A stretch of 64,000 nt of DNA from DASXMT01 sp963755985 (GCA_963755985.1 CAVWLO010000004.1:186001-250000); one strand, 5' to 3'. Positions 7,711 to 16,710 are shown, counted from the first letter of the stretch. Numbers and translations: made by a program. Notes: generated from the letters alone by a model not told the origin.

Positions 7711-8705
7711 CCGACCCACCTCCACACGGGCAGCGCCACCGCACCCAGGATGGCGGCAACGGGAAGCGTCACCAGCCATGCCAGCGCGATCTCTTGGACC
7801 ACGCGCCACCGGACATGACGCCACCGCTCGCCCGCTCCCACCCCGACCACGGCTGGGGCGACGACATCCGTGGTGCTGACCGGCGCGCCGGCAACGGAGG
7901 CGGCCAGGACGATGACCGATGCCGTCCCCTGGCTGGTCAACCCGTCGAGGGACCGCAGGGGGTAGATGCGCCGACCCAGGGTCCGTACCACCCGCCACCC
8001 CCCAAGCCCGGTGCCCAGCGTGAGGGCCGCGGCCGCAACCAGGACGACCCAGAGGGGCACGATGAACTGGGCCAGGTGTCCGCTCGCCACCAGGGCCAGG
8101 GTGACCAGGCCCATTGTCTTTTGCGCATCGTTCGAGCCATGGGCGAAGGCCAGCGAGGCGGTCGTGAGGACCTCCCCCCGGCGGATCGGCGCGGCGACCG
8201 CCCGAGTGGCCCTCCGGAGTCCCCGCCGGGCGACGCGGATGGCCACGATGGCCAGCGGCACCGAAACGGCCGAGGAGAAGAACAGCCAGATCAGCGAGCC
8301 GACGACCCCCACCGGTCGGACCCCGTTCAACCCGCCCCAGCGGACTGCATCCACCCCGCCCTCGGCCAGGGCGGCTCCCGCCAGCGCTCCGACCAGGCAG
8401 TGGCCGGAGCTGCACGGCAGGCCCCACCACAAGGTGAGCAAGTTCCAGGCCAAGGCACCTGTGACGGCGGCGCCGAGCACCACCAGGATCTGGCTGTTCG
8501 GAACGGCGATGATTCCCGCCACCGTGGCCGCCACCGCGGTCCCGACCAACAGGGCCCCGAGCACATGGAAGCAGGCGGCGAGCGTCACCGCCGATGCCGG
8601 CCGCAGCGCCCTGGTCACGACGGGTGCGGCAATGGCGTTGCCCGCGTCATGGACGCCGTTGACGAGCCCAAAGGCGATGGCCATCCCTATGACGGCAATG
8701 AGCAC
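7707..8705 (-). CDS. pit: PiT-family inorganic phosphate transporter
   Basis: A 332-residue membrane protein with about ten hydrophobic segments and both signature half-motifs of the PiT family: GLVNGVHDAGNAIA near the N-terminus and AFAHGSNDAQKTMG in the second half. It imports phosphate using the ion gradient. It is translationally coupled to the DUF47 gene. The start is taken as GTG (VLIAVIGMAIAF); ATG at residue 8 is the alternative. The start codon lies inside the first of four 29-bp tandem repeats (8682-8797), so earlier copies offer several decoy starts upstream. Confidence 0.92.
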   Translation of the reverse strand: MLIAVIGMAIAFGLVNGVHDAGNAIAAPVVTRALRPASAVTLAACFHVLGALLVGTAVAATVAGIIAVPNSQILVVLGAAVTGALAWNLLTLWWGLPCSSGHCLVGALAGAALAEGGVDAVRWGGLNGVRPVGVVGSLIWLFFSSAVSVPLAIVAIRVARRGLRRATRAVAAPIRRGEVLTTASLAFAHGSNDAQKTMGLVTLALVASGHLAQFIVPLWVVLVAAAALTLGTGLGGWRVVRTLGRRIYPLRSLDGLTSQGTASVIVLAASVAGAPVSTTDVVAPAVVGVGAGERWRHVRWRVVQEIALAWLVTLPVAAILGAVALPVWRWVG

Positions 8706-8797
8706 GGAGTCATCCCTATGACGGAAAGCAGCACGGAGTCATCCCTATGACGGCAATGAGCACGGAGTCATTCCTATGACGGAAAGCAGCACGGAGC
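8682..8797. repeat. four tandem 29-bp repeats overlapping the pit start codon
   Basis: Units at 8682-8710, 8711-8739, 8740-8768 and 8769-8797 alternate between two versions (GGCAATGAG and GGAAAGCAG in the middle), as if a 58-bp unit had been duplicated. In the gene direction each unit carries GTG, ATAGGGATG and similar start-like triplets, but 29 is not a multiple of three, so the copies lie in different frames. The first unit contains the likely GTG start of the phosphate transporter. Confidence 0.9.
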
Positions 8798-8806
8798 TGG
8801 TCGCGG

Positions 8807-9265
8807 CTACTTGGGGCCCCGAACGACGACGACAGGGCATTCGGCGTGCCTGACGCACCGTTCGCTCACCGAGCCGAGCACCATGCCGGCAAAGGAGCCG
8901 AGGCCCCTACTGCCCACCACCAGCAGGTCGGCACCCCGCGCCGCGTCCAAGAGGACGGGGGCTTCATCTCCGGGGACGACGTCGGCTCGAACCTCGAAGT
9001 CCGTGTGGCTACCGAGGGTGGCCGTGATGGCGCGGTCGAGCTCCTTGCGGGCCCGGGCCGTCGGATCGGCGATCGACTCCAGGTCGAAGACGATCCCGAA
9101 CGGCGTGCGATGCTCGGGAAACGCCCAGGCCGTGACCACGTGCAGCGATGCCCTGGTGAGCGTCGCCTGTCTCCCCGCCCATCGCAGGGCCTCCAATGAT
9201 CCCTCCGACCCGTCCACGCCGACCACGATGGTGGAGCCCGACGGCGAACCCTCCCCCGGGGTCAC
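8807..9265 (-). CDS. universal stress protein (UspA family), last gene of the deacetylase operon
   Basis: A 152-residue single UspA domain. It shows STIVVGVDGSEGSLEALRWA at the start and the nucleotide-binding pattern VVGSRGLGSFAGMVLGSVSE near the end, so ATP binding is expected. GTG start overlaps the stop of the preceding Usp by GTGA (9262-9265). It is the fourth gene in the run GNAT, HDAC, Usp, Usp, all overlapping. Such proteins are commonly induced in hypoxia and stationary phase in actinobacteria; no DosR-type site was identified. Confidence 0.9.
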   Translation of the reverse strand: MTPGEGSPSGSTIVVGVDGSEGSLEALRWAGRQATLTRASLHVVTAWAFPEHRTPFGIVFDLESIADPTARARKELDRAITATLGSHTDFEVRADVVPGDEAPVLLDAARGADLLVVGSRGLGSFAGMVLGSVSERCVRHAECPVVVVRGPK

Positions 9266-9690
9266 GCCTCTGTGCTCCTCTCGTCGGTCGGAACGATCAC
9301 CAGCGGAACGGTGACGTGGTCGGCCAGCTCGAGGCTGGTGCTGCCGATGAGCAGCCCGGCGTGCGCCTCCTGTCCGCGAGACCCGACCACCAGCAGATCG
9401 GCGCCGATGGGGGCACGACTGGCACGAGCCAGGGCCGAGCACGGATCGCCGTCGCTGAAGGTCACCCGCACCCGACCGGGATCGATCCCGATCTCGTCGA
9501 CGAGCTCCCCCACGGCCGCTTCGAGCCCGTCGGCCTCGGCTCGGCCAACCGTGTGCTCGAGCAGTCCGACGGCGTGGACCACAACCACATCGGCCCCGGT
9601 TTGCTTGGCCTCGCCCAATGCCCAGCGAAGCGCGCCGCGGGCGTCCGGCGATCCGGCAAAGCCGACCGCGATGGTCCGGCCCGTGGTCAT
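9262..9690 (-). CDS. universal stress protein (UspA family)
   Basis: A 142-residue UspA domain. It has RTIAVGFAGSPDARGALRWA, an ADVVVVHAVG strand and GADLLVVGSRGQEAHAGLLI with GSTS following, the ATP-binding G-2x-G-9x-GS/T pattern. ATG overlaps the HDAC gene stop by ATGA (9687-9690) and its own stop overlaps the next Usp start by GTGA. Tight coupling suggests that the four products act in one response. Confidence 0.9.
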   Translation of the reverse strand: MTTGRTIAVGFAGSPDARGALRWALGEAKQTGADVVVVHAVGLLEHTVGRAEADGLEAAVGELVDEIGIDPGRVRVTFSDGDPCSALARASRAPIGADLLVVGSRGQEAHAGLLIGSTSLELADHVTVPLVIVPTDERSTEA

Positions 9691-10733
9691 GGGTGGGCCT
9701 CCTCGGTCTCGTCCAGCTGCTCGGCCTGCTCGAAGGCCTCGGCCCACTCGGTGCCGGCCCGTTCCACTGCTTCGGCTCCGGAACCCCCGTGTGTGGGGGC
9801 CTCGGGTGGATCGCCGGCTCCGAGGAGCCGACCCAGGGTCGCAGCCACCGAGGTGCGCAGGGCGGCGGCGTCGTAGCCGCCCTCGAGGAAGAGCATGACC
9901 CGGCCCGGCCGCGGCGCAAAGCCGGCGACCAGGTCGGCCAGGTCGGCGAAGTCGCCGCTCGAAAGGGCCAGGTCCGCCAGTGGATCGGCCCGATGGGCGT
10001 CGAACCCGGCGGAGATCAGCACCCAGGTGGGGTCGAACCGGTCGATGACCGGTCCGGCCACCTCGACGATCGCTCGCCGCACCACGTCGCCGGTGGCTCC
10101 GGCGGGAAGGGGGACGTTGACGGTCTTGCCCCGAGCCGGCCGGCCGCCGATCTCGCCGGCTGTCCCGCTCCCCGGGAACAGCGGCCATTGGTGGGTGGAC
10201 ACGTACAAGACGGACGGGTCATCCCAGAAGATGGCCTGGGTGCCATTGCCGTGATGGACGTCCCAGTCGACGATGAGCACGCGCTCCCCCTCGTCGGTCA
10301 GGGCCGCGGCGGACACGGCGATGTTGTTGAGCAGGCAGAACCCGAGGGCACGATCCCGGAGCGCATGATGGCCGGGCGGGCGGGCGGCGACGAAGGCCAC
10401 CCCGTCGTCGTGCCGTCGCAACGCATCGATGGCGACTAGCCCGGCTCCTGCCGCCCTGCGGGCGGCCGACCACGAGTCGACGGTGGCGTACGTGTCCGGG
10501 TCGACGTCGCCCCCGCCGCTCTCGCTGAACGCGGCCAGCTCGTCGAGGTAGTGGGGGGCATGTACCCGGGCCAGCTCGGCGCGACCGGCTACGAACGCGG
10601 GCAGGACCTCGAGCTCCTCGCCCAGGTGCAGGTCACCCACTCCGGCCATGGCCGCGGCAATTCGCTCGGGCCGTTCCGGGTGGCCGGCCCGCTCGTGTTC
10701 GAGCTCCGCCGTCCCCCCGCTGACGATCAGCAT
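9687..10733 (-). CDS. histone deacetylase family protein (AcuC/acetylpolyamine amidohydrolase-like)
   Basis: A 348-residue zinc-dependent deacylase of the class I/II HDAC fold. Key motifs are ARPPGHHALRDRALGFCLLN, the zinc site DWDVHHGNGTQ, a second metal Asp in SAGFDAHRADPLA and FLEGGYD with the catalytic Tyr near the end. Substrates of bacterial members include acetylated lysines (AcuC on acetyl-CoA synthetase) and acetylpolyamines; which applies here is not visible. It overlaps the upstream GNAT gene by 7 bases and the downstream Usp by 4, so it is co-translated with an acetyltransferase. The last 45 residues are acidic and low in conservation. Confidence 0.92.
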   Translation of the reverse strand: MLIVSGGTAELEHERAGHPERPERIAAAMAGVGDLHLGEELEVLPAFVAGRAELARVHAPHYLDELAAFSESGGGDVDPDTYATVDSWSAARRAAGAGLVAIDALRRHDDGVAFVAARPPGHHALRDRALGFCLLNNIAVSAAALTDEGERVLIVDWDVHHGNGTQAIFWDDPSVLYVSTHQWPLFPGSGTAGEIGGRPARGKTVNVPLPAGATGDVVRRAIVEVAGPVIDRFDPTWVLISAGFDAHRADPLADLALSSGDFADLADLVAGFAPRPGRVMLFLEGGYDAAALRTSVAATLGRLLGAGDPPEAPTHGGSGAEAVERAGTEWAEAFEQAEQLDETEEAHP

Positions 10734-11377
10734 GACAACTTGATGTCCTCATCGGCCAGACGGCTCATGGCCCGGGTGAGCCGGGCGGCCTTGTAGGCAT
10801 CGTCCGGCTCGATAGGAAAGCGAACGCTGACGATGCCCTCCTCCATGGTGGTCGTCACCGGGAATCCGGAGTCGAAGAACACGTCGAGCATCTCCCGGTT
10901 CTCGGCCAAGGTTGTGGCGACGAACGTGGTGATCTCGCGCTGCCAGGCCGCCTTGGCCAACTGCTCCAACAGGAGCGTGCCGATGCCATGGTGCTGGTAC
11001 TCGTCGGCCACCACGAAGGCCACCTCTGCCTCTGCGGTGCCCGAGGTTCGGTCGTAGCGGCCGACCGCGACCAACCGATCACCGTCCTCGGCGATGAGCG
11101 CCAGCCGATCGAGATAGTCGACGTGGGTGAACCGCTCGATCTCATCGACCGACAGGGTCTTGTGTACGTACAGGAAGCGTCGATAGACGGAGCGTAACGA
11201 AAGATGCTGGTGGAAGGCGACAAGCCGTCCGGCGTCGTCGGGCCGGATCGGCCGAACATGGAGCCTGAGCCCATGTCTGGTGGTGATGTCGCAGGCCAGT
11301 TCATCGGGGTACTGGTCGCGAGGTTCGCCGTTCCTTTTCAGCTCGGAGGCACACGCTCGGCCCTTGGGCTTCACCAT
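10727..11377 (-). CDS. GNAT-family N-acetyltransferase
   Basis: A 216-residue GNAT. After a polar 30-residue lead comes LRLHVRPIRPDDAGRLVAFH, then EVAFVVADEYQHHGIG with the acetyl-CoA pyrophosphate loop followed by TLLLEQLAKAA, and ATTLAENREMLDVFFDSGFP. This resembles the catalytic domain of actinobacterial protein lysine acetyltransferases (Pat-type), but without the cyclic-nucleotide domain. Its stop overlaps the start of the deacetylase, pairing a putative protein acetylase with a deacetylase. Substrate is unproven. ATG start. Confidence 0.85.
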   Translation of the reverse strand: MVKPKGRACASELKRNGEPRDQYPDELACDITTRHGLRLHVRPIRPDDAGRLVAFHQHLSLRSVYRRFLYVHKTLSVDEIERFTHVDYLDRLALIAEDGDRLVAVGRYDRTSGTAEAEVAFVVADEYQHHGIGTLLLEQLAKAAWQREITTFVATTLAENREMLDVFFDSGFPVTTTMEEGIVSVRFPIEPDDAYKAARLTRAMSRLADEDIKLSC

Positions 11378-11551
11378 TGCATCATTCCTTGTTCGCTTGG
11401 CTCACCTCCACAATGGGCCGACCGCCGATTGGGTGACAGGGCCGAAGGTCCCTTCCAGGCCGGCTCGTCTTGAGGACCTTTGCCCCTAGCGGCTCCGACC
11501 CATCGGTGTGCACGCTGGATGCAAGCCGGACCACACGAGAGGACCAGATCC

Positions 11552-12592
11552 ATGCAAGCACTTGTTTATGGGGGACCGGGATCGAGCGAGTGGTCGGACG
11601 TCCCTGACCCCGTGATCCACGACGACACCGACGCGATCGTCCGGGTAGATGCCACAACGATCTGCGGGACGGACCTCCACATCCTGAAAGGCGACGTCCC
11701 CGAGGTCGAGCGCGGGCGAATTCTGGGCCACGAGGCCGTTGGCACGGTGACCGCCGTGGGCCGCGGGGTAACGACCGTCGCGCCGGGTGATCGCGTGCTC
11801 GTCTCGTGCATCACGTCGTGCGGGCGTTGCCGGTTCTGCCGGGAGAGCCGTTACGGCCAGTGCGCCGGAGGGGGTGGATGGATACTCGGGCACCTCATCG
11901 ACGGCACCCAGGCCGAGCTGGTTCGGGTCCCGTTCGCCGACACCTCCACCTACCCGGTGCCCGAGGGAACGAGCGATGAGGAGATCCTCATGCTTGCCGA
12001 CATCCTCCCGACGGCCTACGAGGTCGGGGTGTTGAACGGCAGGGTGCAGCCAGGTGACACCGTGGCCGTTGTGGGCGTGGGCCCCATCGGCCTGTCGGCC
12101 ATTGTGAGCGCCATGCTCTATTCCCCCAGCCACATCGTGGCCATCGATCTCGCCGATACGCGGCTCGATGCGGCCAAGCGCTTCGGCGCCGACGTCACCC
12201 TCAACAACGGGCACGAGGACGCGGTGGCGGAGGTACGGAAGCTCACCGGTGGTCTGGGGGCCGACGTCGCCATCGAGGCGGTCGGTGTGCCCGCCAGCTT
12301 CGAGCTCTGCACCGAGCTCGTCCGGCCCGGTGGCCACGTCGCCAACATCGGGGTCCACGGAGGCCCGGCCACGCTCCACCTCGAGTCTCTATGGGACCGC
12401 GACCTGACCGTCACCACCGGGCTCGTCGACACGTACTCCACCCCCACGCTCCTGCGGCTGGTCGCCGCCCACCAGATCGAGGCCGAGCGGTTGATCAGTC
12501 ATCACTTCGGCCTGGTCGACATGGTGGAGGCCTACGACGTCTTCGCACGGGCATCGGACACCGGCGCGCTCAAGGTCGTGCTGGCCCGTTGA
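11552..12592 (+). CDS. zinc-dependent alcohol dehydrogenase
   Basis: A 346-residue medium-chain dehydrogenase. The catalytic zinc ligands lie in ICGTDLHILKGDV (Cys) and GHEAVG (His). The structural zinc Cys cluster is CGRCRFCRESRYGQC, and the NAD-binding Rossmann loop is VAVVGVGPIG. The pattern CGTDLHILKGD is typical of alcohol dehydrogenases acting on ethanol or isopropanol-type substrates with NAD(P). The ATG follows GAGAGGA by about 9 bases, which decides against the longer upstream frame. It is divergent from the GNAT-HDAC-Usp operon; the spacer 11378-11551 could hold shared promoters. Confidence 0.93.
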   Translation: MQALVYGGPGSSEWSDVPDPVIHDDTDAIVRVDATTICGTDLHILKGDVPEVERGRILGHEAVGTVTAVGRGVTTVAPGDRVLVSCITSCGRCRFCRESRYGQCAGGGGWILGHLIDGTQAELVRVPFADTSTYPVPEGTSDEEILMLADILPTAYEVGVLNGRVQPGDTVAVVGVGPIGLSAIVSAMLYSPSHIVAIDLADTRLDAAKRFGADVTLNNGHEDAVAEVRKLTGGLGADVAIEAVGVPASFELCTELVRPGGHVANIGVHGGPATLHLESLWDRDLTVTTGLVDTYSTPTLLRLVAAHQIEAERLISHHFGLVDMVEAYDVFARASDTGALKVVLAR

Positions 12593-12601
12593 CCTTCGAC
12601 G

Positions 12602-13174
12602 TCAGGTCCGACCGCCACCGACGTCGTTGCCCGGGTCGTCGAGCTGGACGCCATCTCGGGCCACCTTCGATGTCCATTTCTCTCCATCCCACCAGCGGTA
12701 CTCGAACTGGCCGCTCGGATCGGGGTGCCACATCGGGGGCGACACGGCCGGGACAGTCGGGGCTGGCGGGACCGCCGGGGCGGGGGCAGCTGCCGAAGGA
12801 TCGGCGACCGGCGAGGGACCGGGGACGGACGGCCTGAGCCCCTCGTCACCGGGAGCGACCCTGCTCGGGTACCGACCGGGGAGCCCGGTCCCCCTCTGGG
12901 CCGGACCGGGCGCGCCCGACGGCCGACCGGGCCGATTCACCGGGGCTGTTGCCCCAGCCGCGGGATTCACCTTGGTCGTCGCCCGAGCGATCAGGTAGAG
13001 GACGAGCCCGAGCAACAGCGACAGGAACCAGATGAAGCCCCAGAGAATCGAGGACATCCCCCAGGGCGTCCTCCCGGTGAGCTTCCGAAAGCTCTCCGAC
13101 AGTCGGTAGCCGATCAGGCCGAAGAGGCACGCCATGATGAGGGCGAACACCGTCTCGGAGCCACTCAGCTTCAT
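12602..13174 (-). CDS. membrane protein with C-terminal DUF2510 domain
   Basis: 190 residues. Two hydrophobic helices lie in the first 65 residues (ETVFALIMACLFGLIGYRL and SILWGFIWFLSLLLGLVLYL). A Pro/Ala/Gly-rich linker of about 75 residues follows, then a DUF2510 motif with WHPDPSGQFEYRWWDGEKWT near residue 155. DUF2510 occurs on many actinobacterial membrane proteins; its role is unknown. It is convergent with the alcohol dehydrogenase (9-bp gap). Confidence 0.8.
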   Translation of the reverse strand: MKLSGSETVFALIMACLFGLIGYRLSESFRKLTGRTPWGMSSILWGFIWFLSLLLGLVLYLIARATTKVNPAAGATAPVNRPGRPSGAPGPAQRGTGLPGRYPSRVAPGDEGLRPSVPGPSPVADPSAAAPAPAVPPAPTVPAVSPPMWHPDPSGQFEYRWWDGEKWTSKVARDGVQLDDPGNDVGGGRT

Positions 13175-13309
13175 GACCTGACTCTACGCCCGCATCGGGC
13201 GGCGCCGGCAGCAGGCGGCGGCTGTCCCGGCGCCGACCGGCTTATGGCAGGCACGGCGGCAGGCCGAGCCGGGAGTCAAACCCGTGCCGGGAACCAGTGG
13301 GCCAGGGAA

Positions 13310-14358
13310 TCACGCGAAGTAGACGATCATGGCTGTGCCCATGGCCAGGCAGTAGGCCGCGAATGGCCACAGCGTCCTCGTCGTGAACCAGCGGATCAGG
13401 AACCGCACCGACAGGTAGGCGGCGATGGCGGCGGCCAGGCTTCCGGCCAGGATCTGGCCGCGGATCCCGTTGCCGAGCGGACCGAACAGATCGGGGATCT
13501 TGAGGACCCCCGCGGCGAGAATCACTGGGGTGGCCAGGAGGAAGGAGAACCGGGCCGCTGTCCTCGTGGCTGAGGCCTCGGGCCAGACCGGCAGCCATGG
13601 TCACGCCCGAACGGCTGATCCCGGCGAACAGAGCCAGGATCTGGGCGCTCCCGATCACGACCGCCTCCCGGTACTTGAGCGTGGCCACGTTCCGTCCCGG
13701 CTCTTCCGACTTCGATGCCGTCGCGGTCGACCAGGCCGTGGCCGTGTCGCCCGATGCTCCTGTGTCGCCCGGTGCTCCGGTTGCTCCTGTTCCTCTGTTT
13801 GCCGTTGTGGCCGCGGCGGTTGCATCGGCCGACGCGACAGCAATACTTGGCGCCTCCGCTGCCAGCTGGTGCCGGCGACGAGTCCCTCGAATCAAGCGTG
13901 GTGGAGCGAGTCCGTCGCTTGAGCAGCTCGGCACCGACCAGGATGAACCCGTTGATGGTGAGAAAGACGGCCGCAGCTTCTGGTTTGGCGAAGAGCGTCC
14001 GGAACTGGTGCTCGAACAGGACCCCGGCGATGCCGACCGGAATGGTGGCCAGGATGAGCATCCAGGCCATGCGCTGGTCGGGCGTTTCGATCCGGCGCGT
14101 CCGAAGGGTCACGAAGAACCCGCCGATGATCCGCACCCAGTCCCGCCAGAAGAATGCGATGAGGGCGAGCGCGGTGGCCACGTGCAGCCCGACCACGAAG
14201 GCCAGATAGAACGACTCGCCCTGGGACTGGTCGGTGACCAGGTTGTGCCAGCCGAACAAAGCCGGCAACAACACGGAGTGCCCCAAGCTCGACACCGGGA
14301 ACAGCTCGCTGACCCCCTGGATGATCCCGACCACGATGGCCTGAACGTACGTCAGCAC
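13310..14358 (-). pseudogene. uppP: undecaprenyl-diphosphatase UppP, disrupted by two frameshifts
   Basis: UppP dephosphorylates undecaprenyl diphosphate to recycle the cell-wall lipid carrier at the membrane. The N-terminal frame gives VSELFPVSSLGHSVLLPALF and runs to about 13900. The second frame gives LALFAGISRSGVTMAAGLAR and GLSHED. The third gives AARFSFLLATPVILAAGVLK through to VYFA. Both joins are consistent with one extra base: one within a linker at about 13850-13910 and one near 13555 between GLSHED and AARF. The linker is unusually long (about 70 residues, Ala/Thr/Gly-rich), where most UppP proteins have a short loop. GTG start with GAGAGG upstream, 5 bases after dedA. Sequencing error is as likely as true decay. 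Confidence 0.85.
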
Positions 14359-14362
14359 GCAG

Positions 14363-15065
14363 CTACCCTCTCCGTTGGGGCTGTCTGGGGATACCCACAG
14401 GGCCTGAGGGTTGGACAACCGGCTTAGCCCGGTGACCGTGACCGGACGTCCCCGAACCAGCCTCGCGTCGGACGGCCCGCAGCCGATGCCACACGAAGGC
14501 GGCGACGATCACGACGGCGATGGCGGCGACGACATAGCTGGCGTCGCTGAAGCCCTTGGTCACCGACTGCCACTGACCGCCCACCTCGTAACCGATGACC
14601 GACAGCGCCGCCACCCACGCCGCGCAGCCGATCGTAGTGAGAGCGACGAAACGCAGAGGGTTCATCTTGGCCATCCCGGCGGGGAGCGAGATGAACGTTC
14701 GCACCACCGGGATGACGCGACCCGAACAGAACAATCCATTCGCCGCGTCGCGCGAACCACGCCTCGACCCGATCGAGGTCTGCGTGGGTAAGGAGGACGT
14801 ACTTCCCATAGCGGTCCACCAGCCGTCGTCCCCCGGTTCGCCCGACCACATAGGCGACCAGGGATCCGATCACAGAGCCCAGGATGCCGACCAGGATCAC
14901 GAGCCCGAGGTCCAGGTGGGTGGACGAACCGGACTGGAATGCAGCCGAGGACAGTGCACCGCCGAGCCCGAGGGTGACCTCCGACGGGATGGGGATGCAG
15001 GCCGACTCGAGCACGGTGAGCACGAAGACGGCCAGGTAGCCCCAGTGCTCAAGGAACTGTTGCAT
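14363..15065 (-). pseudogene. DedA-family membrane protein with one frameshift
   Basis: DedA/SNARE-associated proteins are membrane proteins implicated in lipid-carrier flipping and envelope homeostasis. The first frame gives MQQFLEHWGYLAVFVLTVLE, then SACIPIPSEVTLGLGG and GRTGGRRLVDRYGKYVL. After EWIVLFG the frame shifts and continues RVIPVVRTFISLPAGMAKMN, which is the conserved second half. One extra base near 14723 explains the break; restoring it gives about 233 residues, normal for the family. It lies directly upstream of uppP on the same strand. Both act on undecaprenyl phosphate recycling, so the pairing makes sense. Confidence 0.85.
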
Positions 15066-15228
15066 GGGGTCAGTCTCCCCGCCCGACCACCGTCCCGGGG
15101 AATTTGTCCTCAGGAACCGCTCAGTATCTATCGCTGGGTTGGAGCGACTCACCCCCTCCGCACGCCGGGACGACGCACGGACTCAAGTCAACCCGATCCT
15201 TGCCGAAGTCAGGGAATAGGGCCATGGT

Positions 15229-16710
15229 TCAGTCCTCGTCGGGCTCGGCCGGAAGCCGCACCACGATCCGTGCGCCAACCGCGCTGTCCGCCACCGCGAC
15301 CGACCCACCGTGAACGGACACCACCTCGCCCACGATGGCCAACCCGAGCCCGGCGCCCCCGGCGGGGCGGTCTCGGGCCTGGTCCGCCCGGGCGAAACGC
15401 TCGAAGACCCGCTCTCGCTCATCGACCGGAATCCCCGGGCCGTCGTCGGCCACCACCACGTCGACGTACCCGTCGGTGCGGGCCACCTCGAACGACACCG
15501 TGCTGGCCGCGTGGCGCTCGGCGTTGTCGGCCAGGTTGCGGAGTACCCGGCCCAGTTGCTCGCGGTCCCCGAGGACCCGGCCCGCACCCACCCCTCGCAG
15601 GTCGACGAGCACCCGACCCTGGGCCTTCAGCCGTTCCCCCTCGGTCAGGGCCAGCTCGTCGAGATCGACGGGCTCGTGCCCGCGGACCAGATGGCCCTCG
15701 TCGCTCCGGGCCAGCAGCAACAGGTTGTCGACGATGTGCCCGAGGCGACCCGCTTCGACCTCGGCCGTCGCCGCCACCGACGGCCAGTCGGCGCGGTCGG
15801 GGCGCGCCCGCGCCACTTCGAGCAGGGTGATCACCGTGGCCAACGGACTGCGCAGCTCGTGGGAGGCGTCGGACACGAACTGCCGCTGACGATCGGTGGC
15901 CGTCTCGAGCCGGGACAGCATGGCGTTCATCGTGCTGGCCAGCCTGGCGATCTCGTCGTCCACCGGAGGCACGGGGACGCGCCGGTGCAGGTCGCTCACC
16001 GAGATGTCCGAGACCTCACGCCGGATGGACTCGACCGGCCGGAGCGCCCGCCCGGCCAGAACCCAGACCAGAACGGCCGAGACCACGACCAGGATGGGCA
16101 GGACGATGGCCAGGGCGAGCTCCAGGTCGTGCACGGAGTCCTCGGACTGGCTTCGGGACGACACCGCGTAGATCGTGAGGTTCCCCTGGGACGTGGCCAC
16201 CGTGGTGGCCACGGTGATGCCGTTGTGGTCCTCACCGGGCAACGGGACCCCGGCCGGCACCAGCACGTGGGTCCCCACCGGAGGACGAACCGACGCCACC
16301 GCGGTCCGGCCCCGTAGGGCGGTCGACGAGGCCACCACCTGGCCGCTTGCGTCCACCACCTGCACGGCCGTCCCGGAGAGGACGGGCAGCTCGGTGGGAA
16401 TGGGGCCCTGGCTGATCAGGCCGCCCACGTTGGTCGCCTCGGCCGTGGCCGAGTTGACCAGCCCGTTGGTCAGGGAGGTGTGCAGGAGCCAGACCAGGGC
16501 GGCGCCCCCCACGGCGAGGGTCACCAACACGACCAAGAGCGCGGCCAGCGTGAGCCGGACCCGGATGGACCAGAGCATCGGGGCGCGCCGCTTCGAGGTG
16601 GCGCCGCGACTCCCAGTCGAGCGATCGGCCAGGCGATCGCCGGGCGCGCCGTTTCCGGCGGTGGCCTGCCCGGAGGACCCATCTGAGGGACGGCTGTGGG
16701 AATCAGCCAC
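15229..16710 (-). CDS. sensor histidine kinase (OmpR-pair type)
   Basis: A 493-residue membrane kinase. A basic, Ser/Gly-rich N-terminus of 45 residues precedes a transmembrane helix (about 52-75). An extracytoplasmic sensor of about 120 residues follows, then a second helix (about 197-222) and HAMP. The phospho-acceptor is FVSDASHELRSPLATVITLL and the ATPase boxes are NLADNAERHA, DDGPGIPVDERERVFERF and GAGLGLAIVGEVV. Start chosen at GTG 16710, which overlaps the response regulator stop (GTGGCTGA); a longer frame exists but only duplicates the regulator region. MprB-like layout. Confidence 0.9.
   Translation of the reverse strand: MADSHSRPSDGSSGQATAGNGAPGDRLADRSTGSRGATSKRRAPMLWSIRVRLTLAALLVVLVTLAVGGAALVWLLHTSLTNGLVNSATAEATNVGGLISQGPIPTELPVLSGTAVQVVDASGQVVASSTALRGRTAVASVRPPVGTHVLVPAGVPLPGEDHNGITVATTVATSQGNLTIYAVSSRSQSEDSVHDLELALAIVLPILVVVSAVLVWVLAGRALRPVESIRREVSDISVSDLHRRVPVPPVDDEIARLASTMNAMLSRLETATDRQRQFVSDASHELRSPLATVITLLEVARARPDRADWPSVAATAEVEAGRLGHIVDNLLLLARSDEGHLVRGHEPVDLDELALTEGERLKAQGRVLVDLRGVGAGRVLGDREQLGRVLRNLADNAERHAASTVSFEVARTDGYVDVVVADDGPGIPVDERERVFERFARADQARDRPAGGAGLGLAIVGEVVSVHGGSVAVADSAVGARIVVRLPAEPDED

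Noticed and set aside
7711..8430. Upstream extension of the DUF47 frame through the PiT gene
   Set aside because: Conserved DUF47 sequence begins only at MRRWFLPEE (7710); the rest is a frame shadow of the transporter.
9266..10188. Extended frames upstream of both Usp genes
   Set aside because: The Usp fold starts at GTG 9265 and ATG 9690; the extra parts are shadows of the second Usp and the HDAC gene.
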